Positions 9,301 to 16,930 of a DNA stretch of 42,856 nt are shown here, one piece after another (positions within the stretch are counted from its first letter, which is position 1; the number at the start of each line of letters is the position of its first letter). The position numbers were made by a program, and so were the translations under genes. Below the pieces are notes generated by a model, which ran no database searches, was not told where the DNA came from, and saw nothing but the letters and a program-made list of their open reading frames with translations. This DNA comes from a virus, in IMG/VR virus record IMGVR_UViG_3300027734_000123, positions 1 to 42,856 of that record, one strand, 5' to 3'.

Positions 9301-11814
9301 GCTAAAAGTTTCTATGAAATACAAGTAGGTCAAGCACTTCATGCAGATCAATTAGCAGATATGTGGATGGTTCATGGAGGTATTAAATATAATCCTGAAT
9401 CATTTAGTTTTATGATTGAAGACCTTGCTAATAGTATGTCTACTATTAGAGACGATTTAAAAGAATTAGCTAAACAATATAATGTATCTGAATATGAAAT
9501 GTATCAATATGGTAATGCTGCTTTTGTGGCAAGTAGATCAGAAAGTTTAAAAAAGCATAATGATGATCTTAAAGATAAAATACGTAATTTATTGTTAAGA
9601 GGTAAAAAAGCAGATGCTGCAAAGGCCACTGAAAAGGGATTTAAGCTTGTTCACTTAACGCCTGCTGAAATTGCACACGGTATGAATTTTTTCAAAACTG
9701 TTCCTGAACTAGCAAAAATAAAAGAAACTTGGAATATAAATCGAGAACGCTTATTAAAGTTTGCGGTTGATCATGGACTTTATACTGCAGAACAAGCTGA
9801 AGAACTTTTAGATGTTATTGACTTTGTACCTTTCTACAGAGAACAACAAGCTGAAGCTAATAAAGTTCCTAAACCATTTACTCGTGGAATAATTGATACT
9901 GCAATAGATAAACGTTTAAAAGGTAGCTATAGACCTGTTCATAATGTGTTTGATAACATGGAACGTTGGTCTAAATATATTTTAAAAAAATCTATTAACA
10001 ATCAAGCAGCTCAATCAAAAATTAAATTTTATTCTCAGTATATACCTGATGATATTAAAATTATTTCAGGAACTTCTACAACAGGAAACACTGTAGGTGT
10101 TTGGTACGATGGTAAAGTAGTTAAATACGAATTCCAAGGTTATGATGGCAAAAGCATGGTAGACGGCTTTACAGGACTTGAGCCTGTTGTTAATTTAGTA
10201 GTTCCTAAAATTCTTAATAAGTATGCTGCTTTTCAAAGAGCGCAGATTGTACTAGAACCATTATTTAATGCTGCCCAAATAACCATGGATTCATTTGATG
10301 CTTTAATTGCATCTGGTATTGAGTTTCCTATATTATTACCCTTGCAAGTAGCTAAAGAAATTCTTTTATCTCCTGTAGGTTTAAGTAAAGCTAGAACATA
10401 TCTTAAAAAAACAGGTGATGTAGGTAAACGTGATTGGGCTTCTGAATATAGCAATGTTGATCTTGAAGCTATGAAGCAACTTAAAGAAATGAAATCTTCA
10501 GATAAAATGATTAAAGCTATTTTATCTCCAGTTACATATACTTATAAATCTTTAAAATTTATTGGTATGGCTGCGGACAATGTTATTCGTCAAGCTCTAT
10601 GGTCTCAAATAATGTTAGAAACAGGTGACGTAGCTAGAGCTACTCATGTAGCACGAGAAATTATTAATTTCCGTAGAACAGGTGCTAATGCGTATATTAG
10701 TGCTGCTCGTCAAATGGCTCCATTTGTTAATGCTAACTTACAATCATCTAATGTTGCCTTTGGAACTATGTTACTTAGTGGTATAACTCCAGATTCAAAA
10801 TGGGTTCAATTTAGAAGATTACTTACTAGTGGTGCTCAAGTAGCTACTGCTATTTTAATATTGACTGCACTTAATTCTGATGATGATGACTATACAAAAT
10901 TAGATCCTAAAGATCGCGATAGATTACTTATTATTCCAGGAAGTGGTGGTTATTCATTACCTGTTCGCGGTAGTATTATTACTGCAATCTTTAAAAATAT
11001 TCCTGAACATTTATATAATCGATATATTGCAGAAAGCGAAGATTCTGAAAAACTTAGAAAAGGTTTAGTAGAAGCATTTAAACGTTCTATTGCTATGCCT
11101 ACAGGATTCCCTACTTTATTTACACCTATATTAGAAACGGCTTTAAATTTAGATACTGTAACAGGACTACCTTTACGTGGACAAAGTCAAAAAGATTTAG
11201 AAGCAGACTTACAGTATAGTAATAAGTATACTTCTCAACTAGCACGTTGGGCTAATGATGCATCTGGTGTATCTCCAATTGTAGTTCAAAACTTTATGAA
11301 TCGTTGGTTAGCATCTACTAGTATGGTTATAAGTATGTTTACTAATAAATTAATTGCTGATATGAGGGGTGAAATATTACCTGAAAAGACAATAAAAGAA
11401 AAATTATTGCAATTACCTAATGCTAATAAGTTTATAACTAAACAACAAAACACACGTAATATTAATGATTACTATGAACTCAATGATATTGTAAATTCAA
11501 TTGTAGATTCGGCTAATAAATATAAAGATATTGATTATGATAAATTTACAGAATATCAAGCTAAAGATAATAATGCAGCTATTATAGACATGCGTTCAGA
11601 GTTAGCCACTATTAGTAGAGACTTAGGAAATCTTAGAAAATGGGAAAATAAAATCTATTCTTCTAAAGACAAAGGTCAATGGACTGCTCAAACTAAAAAA
11701 CAAGAACTTGATCGTATTGAACAATCACGTCAAGACCTTTTAGGCCATCAACAAAATGTTAAAGATAAATTAGATAGACGTATTCAAAATTTAAGAAAAC
11801 AAGCTGGACTATAA
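6310..11814 (+). CDS. Giant internal virion / large polyvalent protein (1834 aa)
   Basis: The N-terminal part (about 80-340) has Ala/Gly-rich hydrophobic helices. A Glu/Lys-rich linker follows (about 345-410), then a four-fold PVEEA repeat (about 556-575). Around 751-755 there is HEAVH in ILHEAVHSATV, an HExxH zinc-peptidase-like motif. The last 600 residues (KYAAFQRAQIVLEPLFNAAQ, then ARATHVAREIINFRR and FVNANLQSSN) match what I remember of the LPD38-type domain of large polyvalent proteins. The C-terminus is coiled coil (about 1690-1834). This size and mix of domains is typical of phage proteins injected with the genome. The peptidase activity is not proven: a third zinc ligand was not located. 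The gene ends the rightward operon and overlaps the converging minus-strand gene by 6 bases. Confidence 0.72.
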   Translation: MEDINALYKALEQADAAGDKESAQELANYIRSLPTEEPTIEQPVVDVTQPPTIKPPAVKPVTPTAPIDVMGQQFTAEDYAKYSGMPIAAKPGEQAKGEFSGNFGTSLYNLAAELALAQGKVTGNYKEAEETAKRLREYGEKTYTAADTTWKEDPIAKIQQLAGGSAPYMIAPIAAAMASSGIGLTGLAAAALPFLTSTGQFVGSNLQRQMGTDKTLEETKLSTALPAAAFQGALDQIGLRYFPFVKNLFKAGGKEITDEAAKQIVKKSLARKVGDKIIDVNKGMVIEGGTEGGQQFLERLQAGLDIKSPEAMQEYFDSFIGGYALAGTMGISGHAIEAMLPKEQPQKEAEIKKEAEPEPTDEEQRPSRETLKKEYLAELEAEANEINRVKAEEAAKLKAAQTKQVVTEAADLESMPPVNPMELTDTTLTSWGLNKNSKAYKTLIGKDVSLPENRILLDDALEAHPGKINEKAVDTYKSLIDQPKVEADNGRPISGTTTISDAVPGGLDDGTTQGTQGRFGTPVDFSGNIAGLPQTGEAPLNAPLAPVTPTIQPEAAPVEEAPVEEAPVEEAPVETQPLTPELQEAKKLIGQLNTLDPGNELIQDLSELSVDQPTINRARQTVNQLITARKAKAGKTLTPAEKADLTPDEFNIEDVKGTVAEDQPEVIATTTKAKNLGQVLNILQTEHADKTSDAEKALIKKLINVPNLNTTKYQVDTVNKAKNTTFRGTFNSLLNKVRIDKSIGNIKSILHEAVHSATVAALRKAVFTKHSVNKQLKNAGLQPHEYTMSEHVGRTEAGKRMVKIYNTAYKAWSDTVFTDKPKDKPYGLKDVFEFTSEALSNPDFQKFLAGLPSIEGGKAKVSSLWDDFVEGIKKLLNLGDISDTLLNDLISVVPELMEGPKTGIFERIKDEASSAEKYIFEQRTPKAKLDDDLKKSGTVGKEKEPEPTTFDRFKEAPIKTIDEIVADFRKNFFSFDASINNKILIAMRKEGISEKEVAKSFYEIQVGQALHADQLADMWMVHGGIKYNPESFSFMIEDLANSMSTIRDDLKELAKQYNVSEYEMYQYGNAAFVASRSESLKKHNDDLKDKIRNLLLRGKKADAAKATEKGFKLVHLTPAEIAHGMNFFKTVPELAKIKETWNINRERLLKFAVDHGLYTAEQAEELLDVIDFVPFYREQQAEANKVPKPFTRGIIDTAIDKRLKGSYRPVHNVFDNMERWSKYILKKSINNQAAQSKIKFYSQYIPDDIKIISGTSTTGNTVGVWYDGKVVKYEFQGYDGKSMVDGFTGLEPVVNLVVPKILNKYAAFQRAQIVLEPLFNAAQITMDSFDALIASGIEFPILLPLQVAKEILLSPVGLSKARTYLKKTGDVGKRDWASEYSNVDLEAMKQLKEMKSSDKMIKAILSPVTYTYKSLKFIGMAADNVIRQALWSQIMLETGDVARATHVAREIINFRRTGANAYISAARQMAPFVNANLQSSNVAFGTMLLSGITPDSKWVQFRRLLTSGAQVATAILILTALNSDDDDYTKLDPKDRDRLLIIPGSGGYSLPVRGSIITAIFKNIPEHLYNRYIAESEDSEKLRKGLVEAFKRSIAMPTGFPTLFTPILETALNLDTVTGLPLRGQSQKDLEADLQYSNKYTSQLARWANDASGVSPIVVQNFMNRWLASTSMVISMFTNKLIADMRGEILPEKTIKEKLLQLPNANKFITKQQNTRNINDYYELNDIVNSIVDSANKYKDIDYDKFTEYQAKDNNAAIIDMRSELATISRDLGNLRKWENKIYSSKDKGQWTAQTKKQELDRIEQSRQDLLGHQQNVKDKLDRRIQNLRKQAGL

Positions 11815-12003
11815 TCGCCAGACTCGTATACCTTTAACATGGTCTTCTATAACAACTTTGTGAACAAACTGAAACTCTAGTCGTTCACTTTCTTTTTGTA
11901 TAGCTTTGATAGCTGACTCAGTATCGATAGCAGGTATAAAGATAGACGAGCCTGGTAAAAACGTAGGCCAATCAATCTGATAATTTACGCCGTTAGTGAA
12001 CAC
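11809..12003 (-). CDS. Small conserved phage protein next to primase
   Basis: The open frame extends upstream to 12081, but the best start is a GTG at 12003 that overlaps the primase stop (GTGTTCACTAAC), giving 64 residues. The sequence has WPTFLPGSSIFIPAID followed by a helix and a strand pair ending in HVKGIRVWRL. This looks like a small alpha/beta domain I recall beside phage primases, though I cannot name it. It is the last gene of the leftward operon and its stop overlaps the converging virion gene by 6 bases. Function unknown; a DNA-binding or primase-accessory role is only inferred from position. Confidence 0.6.
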   Translation of the reverse strand: MFTNGVNYQIDWPTFLPGSSIFIPAIDTESAIKAIQKESERLEFQFVHKVVIEDHVKGIRVWRL

Positions 12004-14839
12004 TTCGTGGTATATCCAATGGTAAGTCGTTAGTCTTAAGTCCTTCAAAGCTAGAGTTATCGATCCATATGCATCGAACACCTGAGCCGCTAATATCTAA
12101 TCCTTTTTGTAGCACTTTAGAATCTCCTGATTTATACTTCAAAACATTATTATCTTTAAGTTTTTTAATAAAATCCTCGTAATCTACGTTACCAAGATCC
12201 TTTAAGTATGAGCGCATTATACCTACAGGAATGTATATTGTGTTAGTATCTGGTTCAATTCTTACACGTAATTCATTGATTGGCTTTAATAAAGGGGCTT
12301 CTTGCAACCCTGTTCGTGAATCTATGACACTATTAATAACTAAAGTGTTCTTTAAATTTTCATGTAAGAACGTAGTTAATGTTTCCATAGCATCGAAATC
12401 ACGAGCCTTAAGTTCTATTCTAGATTTATCTAACTCTAGTTTAATAGCATGTTTAACAGGTTCTAAGTTTATATTATGAATACCTAATTGCTTAGCAATC
12501 TGAGCGCCTAAAAATACTGCAGCTAATGTAGCAGAATACTTGCGGTCTTCTCCCGCTATGTTCCATGCCTTATCAATTTTTTCTTGAGTTTGTTTTAAAG
12601 CTATTTTTACAGATTCAAGATTAGATATAATCCATTGAGCATATATTTCCCCTGCATGTCCATAGTTATCAAACAGTCTACCAAAGTAATCATCAGCTTC
12701 TTTCTTTGTTAAGCTTGTATCTTTATCAATACGTAATTGTAAGAAGCGAGCCATCTCACCTGAAGCTTTGGCATTTGATGAAAACATAACTGTTCTAAAG
12801 TCTGTATTAGAAGATACAACACATATCAAATTAAAGACAGTATCATTTTGTCTTTCTTTATTTGTGCCACCACTACCCATACGATTTCTACCACGACCTG
12901 TTGACATGAACTTTAAAAACTCATGTAATTGATCAGGTGTTACTTTAGTAAATTCATCTACTGCCGCAGGTAAGTTATTCATGTAACCCATACGATTAAT
13001 TACTGAGTTACCTGTATCACCCCATACTTGAATAAGTTTAGCTGATAGTTCAGGATTACCATATACACTAGTCATAGCTTGTAATACAGTAGACTTACCT
13101 TGTCCTGATTCAGGATTGTATAAATTAATTACTGCTGATTTTTCTTTTGTTTTAAAGAAGGGCATGAGTAAAGAACCAAATGCACAGAAGAAACCAAACG
13201 CACGTAACTCCATACCAGGTCTTTCATAAACTGATATAGCTTTCTTCCATTCTTCATAGGTCCCTTTCTTTTGTAATGCTGGGTTAACATCATTTAAATC
13301 TTCAGATACAGGAACATACTTAATACCAAAAGCACTAATCTCACGATTACCTATAACAACTTTGTTATATAAAGCATTCCAACCATATTGTTTATACATA
13401 GGGGTTGATGGCTTTTGTTTTTGATCAGCATCTACTACAGCTATGATGTAATCAATAACGTTATCTAACTTCTTACCATTTCTAACAATACCTTTAGCTA
13501 CTAAAATCTTTCTAGCTTCATCACGAGATAGTAATTGTGTTAGAGGTGCTATGAATTCTTGAACACCTTCATGAGGTAAATGTAATTTAAACCATGCACA
13601 GAAACCTATAGCGTGATCATTTAATATTTCAACAAGATAAAAGTCATAGTCATACACCATGATAGCTTCTTCATCTTCATCAGCTACAGTTTTATATACA
13701 CCACCATTCTTTCCTCTGAAATATGGAAATGGATAGTCAGGTATTTGGTATGTGACAACTTTACCTAGTTCTTCTGACTTAGCTTGTATAACATTATCTG
13801 CACCTTTAGAACGTAGAATAACTCTACCTAATTCTATAGGAGATGTAATCTTACCTTTATGTTTACATCCGTCACAACCTTCAGGACGTAAGCCTTCAAA
13901 TTGTCTACATGTATGTGGACCTGGAATAGCACTAGCTTTAGCTTCTGTTCTAGCATAGTCATAATCAGGGTGATGTTTAGATATGTTGTGGATTGCTGAT
14001 TCAGAGTCTTCACAGTATGCTGCAATAGATAAACCTGATCTCCATAGTGGTTCTTCTACTGTTGCTTGTTTAGTCATGATATGAACTAATTGAGCGCAGC
14101 CATCATCTTTACGGCAGCGTTCAATAATCTTCATAAATTTAGATGAGTTGTTTCCTAGTATAGCTTTTGTAGCTTCATCTAGTGGACGTTTAGTTTTAGG
14201 TTTATCTGTTAAATGTATAGGGATAAGACTTGCTAGTTCATCAAAAGCAGTGGGTGTGCCAACATTAAGCACAATAACATCTTCAGGTTTAGCTACATCT
14301 TTATAATTCTTTGTGCCTGGAACTCGTAAAATACGAGCCATGTCAGCAGTGCAAGCACCGTCAGCTTTGAGTCCATGTTTAGCACACAGGAACTTTAAAC
14401 CTTCAGCAACAGGTTGCCATATAACTTTATCGACAGGTTCAGTAAAAGACCAATAACAATGGATACCTCTACCTGAGTCTACAATTGTAGGAGCAGGGAG
14501 TTGTGTAGTATCTGTAAAAGAACGTAACGCTACAAGTGCAGCATCTTTAGTTTCGTAGTCTTTCCATTTACGTTTCTTTGTATCAAACCCACAGTCTATA
14601 TCTAACCATAGAATACGTTGTTCTTTTGCATTTATTTTCTTTCGTTCAGTCGGCTCAACATAAGTTGAACATGCAAAGTAAACGTCTTGCTTATCGCTTA
14701 GTAATTTATTTACTACTTCAATTGCTTCATCTATGGAATTTATAAACTTGGGAACTACTACATTTTGTTGGTCTTTGCCTAGGACACAATAATATCCTTG
14801 ATCAGGCCATACTTGTTGTAAAAATTCTTTTGTTTGCAT
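11993..14839 (-). CDS. Primase-helicase (AEP-type primase plus DUF927-like P-loop domain)
   Basis: 948 residues. The N-terminal domain has the order of an archaeo-eukaryotic-type primase: WLDIDCG with D80 and D82, SGRGIHCYW with H127, then ADMARILRVPGTKN (about 165-178). A cysteine cluster (C311, C322, C325) may bind zinc. The C-terminal half has a P-loop ESGQGKST (577-584) and a Walker B-like AAVDEF (D628, E629), as in DUF927/superfamily 3-like helicases. The protein should make primers and unwind DNA at the fork. It is followed by a small gene with overlapping stop and start, and preceded by a 60-base leader with a hairpin. The ribosome site is weak (GAGAGA). Confidence 0.85.
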   Translation of the reverse strand: MQTKEFLQQVWPDQGYYCVLGKDQQNVVVPKFINSIDEAIEVVNKLLSDKQDVYFACSTYVEPTERKKINAKEQRILWLDIDCGFDTKKRKWKDYETKDAALVALRSFTDTTQLPAPTIVDSGRGIHCYWSFTEPVDKVIWQPVAEGLKFLCAKHGLKADGACTADMARILRVPGTKNYKDVAKPEDVIVLNVGTPTAFDELASLIPIHLTDKPKTKRPLDEATKAILGNNSSKFMKIIERCRKDDGCAQLVHIMTKQATVEEPLWRSGLSIAAYCEDSESAIHNISKHHPDYDYARTEAKASAIPGPHTCRQFEGLRPEGCDGCKHKGKITSPIELGRVILRSKGADNVIQAKSEELGKVVTYQIPDYPFPYFRGKNGGVYKTVADEDEEAIMVYDYDFYLVEILNDHAIGFCAWFKLHLPHEGVQEFIAPLTQLLSRDEARKILVAKGIVRNGKKLDNVIDYIIAVVDADQKQKPSTPMYKQYGWNALYNKVVIGNREISAFGIKYVPVSEDLNDVNPALQKKGTYEEWKKAISVYERPGMELRAFGFFCAFGSLLMPFFKTKEKSAVINLYNPESGQGKSTVLQAMTSVYGNPELSAKLIQVWGDTGNSVINRMGYMNNLPAAVDEFTKVTPDQLHEFLKFMSTGRGRNRMGSGGTNKERQNDTVFNLICVVSSNTDFRTVMFSSNAKASGEMARFLQLRIDKDTSLTKKEADDYFGRLFDNYGHAGEIYAQWIISNLESVKIALKQTQEKIDKAWNIAGEDRKYSATLAAVFLGAQIAKQLGIHNINLEPVKHAIKLELDKSRIELKARDFDAMETLTTFLHENLKNTLVINSVIDSRTGLQEAPLLKPINELRVRIEPDTNTIYIPVGIMRSYLKDLGNVDYEDFIKKLKDNNVLKYKSGDSKVLQKGLDISGSGVRCIWIDNSSFEGLKTNDLPLDIPRSVH

Positions 14840-14873
14840 TTATCTCTCAAAATGTTGTGTTGCTAAAATAAGT

Positions 14874-14893
14874 GGGGCAGTATTATTTGCCCC
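14874..14893 (-). other. Intergenic hairpin before primase
   Basis: Inverted repeat GGGGCA / TGCCCC with an 8-base loop, lying between the stop of the HTH gene (14900) and the primase start (14839). It is not followed by a T-run on the minus strand, so it is a poor terminator. It more likely acts as an mRNA stabiliser or attenuator between the two genes. Confidence 0.5.
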
Positions 14894-14899
14894 TAGGTA

Positions 14900-15127
14900 T
14901 TACTTGTTAAGATTAACGATTAATTCCTTAATCTTTTGGTCAAGTTTTCTTGATGGCTTTGCTTTACCCGAAAACCAATCATACACCGTTTGCCTTGAAA
15001 CGTTAAGCGCTTTCGCTACTTGACTAGCAGGGTGTTTTAGTGATATGCAGACCGCACCTAAAAGTGTCCCTGTAGTTTCTTTAGCTTTAGCGTTTGCTTC
15101 GATTACTACTTGGGAGTAACCACGCAT
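14900..15127 (-). CDS. Small helix-turn-helix protein
   Basis: 75 residues from the ATG at 15127, two bases after the upstream stop. A longer TTG-started frame to 15139 exists but is less likely. A helix-turn-helix lies at about residues 35-58: ASQVAKALNVSRQTVYDWFSG, in the pattern of Cro/C1 or resolvase-type HTH. It is followed by a basic tail (KAKPSRKLDQKIKELIV). It is the only obvious small DNA-binding regulator in the window and sits between the ssDNA-binding-like gene and the primase. It is a reasonable candidate for the protein that recognises the palindromic operators at the leftward promoters, but this is inference. Confidence 0.72.
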   Translation of the reverse strand: MRGYSQVVIEANAKAKETTGTLLGAVCISLKHPASQVAKALNVSRQTVYDWFSGKAKPSRKLDQKIKELIVNLNK

Positions 15128-15129
15128 GA

Positions 15130-16047
15130 TTACGCCCAATCTGATACTAGATCATCTAAACTTACATCACCTTGGTCTGCTTTAGGTGCCGCTGGTTTAG
15201 GAGGAGGTGGTGGCACAGGTTTTTCTGCTGCACGAACTGTAGGTTCAGGAATATCATCTTCTACTTTAGGTGCGGCTACTTGTGGACGTTGAATAGGTTG
15301 TTGTTTCTTTGTTTCAAACTCTTCACCATCTTCTTTATTAATATTTACTGATAATGTAATAGCACGTTTAGCTTCTTCTGAAGTTGACTTCGTGGCACAT
15401 ACTGCATACTCGTCATCATTAAGAACACGAATAGCTTTAAAGCCAATCTTAGTGCTTGATGAATCTTCATCGAAACTTACACGTGATACAACCGACATTA
15501 AGTTTTGACCATTTGCACGAACATAATCTGTGTATTCATGTAGTGGTTTACAATCTTTTGTACCATTACCAAATATTGATTGTGCAGGTAAAGTCATTTG
15601 ATATACATCACCATTCAAATCATCAGCACGAACAACAGCAATACGTCTACTAAAACGACATGCTTTAGTTCCATTAGCGCCTGAACCTTTAATATTTTGT
15701 GGACATGATAAACAATTTTCTGCTTGCTTTTCTACAACTGCTTCATCAGGTTTTTGGCTATCAGATGTCCAACATGTTGGTGGTGGCATTTTTTCACCTG
15801 GTACATAAGCTTTAGAAAAATACATTCTATGTACATGTGGTGATGCATTAACAATAATTACTTCGAGAGCGTCTTGGTTAGACTTCTCAATCTCTTTACC
15901 ATTAACCATTAATCTAAACTTACCACCACGTATTGATATACGTTTAGCAGTTGATGTGCTTCCTGTAATGTTTGCGGTGAAGCCGTCATCTCTACGTGAA
16001 ACTGTTGATACTGCGGTATTTCCAAATACATCTAATTCTGTACTCAT
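15130..16047 (-). CDS. Putative single-stranded DNA-binding protein with zinc site
   Basis: 305 residues, overlapping the upstream gene by 4 bases (ATGA). The body is predicted beta-rich, and residues about 92-132 hold a cysteine set (CWTSD, CLSC, later KACRF) that could bind zinc, as T4 gp32 does. A proline-rich linker (PVPPPPPKPAAP, about 276-287) leads to an acidic, hydrophobic tip (DVSLDDLVSDWA) like the C-terminal tails of ssDNA-binding proteins that recruit polymerase and primase. The genes around it are primase, helicase and polymerase. No single-domain match can be confirmed by eye; the call rests on the tail, zinc site and context. Confidence 0.6.
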   Translation of the reverse strand: MSTELDVFGNTAVSTVSRRDDGFTANITGSTSTAKRISIRGGKFRLMVNGKEIEKSNQDALEVIIVNASPHVHRMYFSKAYVPGEKMPPPTCWTSDSQKPDEAVVEKQAENCLSCPQNIKGSGANGTKACRFSRRIAVVRADDLNGDVYQMTLPAQSIFGNGTKDCKPLHEYTDYVRANGQNLMSVVSRVSFDEDSSSTKIGFKAIRVLNDDEYAVCATKSTSEEAKRAITLSVNINKEDGEEFETKKQQPIQRPQVAAPKVEDDIPEPTVRAAEKPVPPPPPKPAAPKADQGDVSLDDLVSDWA

Positions 16048-16448
16048 ACTTCCTCCTTAGTTCTACTTTTAGTTATTCTTACTGTATATTCACTTGTTGC
16101 TTGTAAACCTGGTGGTGCTTTGTCAGGGTTTTGTTCTAAAAACTCTTTAACTGTCGATTGAACTAATCTCTTTTCAAAGAACTCAGGCATATCATTTTCT
16201 TTTATAAACTTGTACATTTCAGGCCAATCGCTTGTCCAATATCTTGTACGTAAAGTTCTTGATAATGTTCCAACTTTAGTTTTCAAACTAGTTACATTTA
16301 ATGTCCTACATGCTTCATTCAAAGCTAGATCAACTTTGTCTTTCTGAGTTTTAATTTCAGTGATTTGATTTTCTAATTCATCAATCTTATCTCTCATATT
16401 GACAGAAGCCTGCATCATCTTCTCTATCTTATTGTCATCTAATTCCAT
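16044..16448 (-). CDS. Coiled-coil conserved phage protein in replication operon
   Basis: 134 residues. The start chosen is the ATG at 16448 because a strong ribosome site (AAAGGAGAG) lies just before it; the longer TTG-started version would place that site inside the gene. Residues about 8-45 form a coiled coil (KMMQASVNMRDKIDELENQI). The C-terminal part has TRTRYWTSDWPEMYKFIK followed by FLEQNPDKAPPGL, a pattern I recall in phage replication regions without a known job. It is the first gene after a consensus promoter at 16478-16505 and is overlapped by the ssDNA-binding-like gene, so the two are probably made together. Confidence 0.65.
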   Translation of the reverse strand: MELDDNKIEKMMQASVNMRDKIDELENQITEIKTQKDKVDLALNEACRTLNVTSLKTKVGTLSRTLRTRYWTSDWPEMYKFIKENDMPEFFEKRLVQSTVKEFLEQNPDKAPPGLQATSEYTVRITKSRTKEEV

Positions 16449-16477
16449 ATTCTCTCCTTTCAAACATTAAGGATAAC

Positions 16478-16505
16478 AGTATATCACAACTATTTACTTT
16501 GTCAA
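16478..16505 (-). promoter_or_regulatory. Sigma-70 promoter for ssDNA-binding/primase operon
   Basis: On the minus strand TTGACA (16505-16500), 16-base spacer, TATACT (16483-16478). The -35 box overlaps the stop codon of the upstream HNH gene. It drives the genes at 16448 and downstream. Unlike the three rightmost promoters, its leader has no 32-bp hairpin. Confidence 0.75.
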
Positions 16506-16930
16506 CTATCTTTATCAATTAAATCTTCATAAGTAAGTAGTACCCAATATGCAAATTGCAATAATTGTTTTGGGGAAGCACTATTTTTCATACTATTAGC
16601 TTTATTACTTATTACTTGTACATTACCTTTAACATACCCTTTAGTATTATCAATTCTATCTAATGAAGGTGAGCCTTCACAAGCACCTCTTTTACCACTA
16701 GGACTAAATACTTTTTCTATAGGAATTCCTAATACAGGACAAGTAGTAGGTATATGTATATCTTCTTCAGATATTGTAAAAGGCACTCCTTTTTTTATTG
16801 ATCTATGTTTAGCACTTAATAACAATATTTTTTGTGGGTTTTTTTGACTATACTCATACCCGTATAGTCTTAGTTTGTCTCTATTTTTTTCTCGCCATGT
16901 TTTCTTCCACGCTTTCACATCAAACATCAT
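16502..16930 (-). CDS. HNH endonuclease
   Basis: 142 residues; ATGATGTTTGA overlaps the helicase stop, with AGAGGAG just upstream. The N-terminus is basic (KAWKKTWREKNRDKLRLYG). The HNH-like core includes CPVLGIPI (about 64-71), then PSLDRIDNTKGYVKGNVQVIS (about 88-108) and NKANSMKNSAS. This D-R-I-D...G-Y...G-N-V order is typical of a phage HNH group that includes free-standing homing nucleases. It lies immediately downstream of the SNF2 helicase while another HNH gene lies upstream, so a mobile origin is plausible. Activity is inferred from the motif. Confidence 0.78.
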   Translation of the reverse strand: MMFDVKAWKKTWREKNRDKLRLYGYEYSQKNPQKILLLSAKHRSIKKGVPFTISEEDIHIPTTCPVLGIPIEKVFSPSGKRGACEGSPSLDRIDNTKGYVKGNVQVISNKANSMKNSASPKQLLQFAYWVLLTYEDLIDKDS

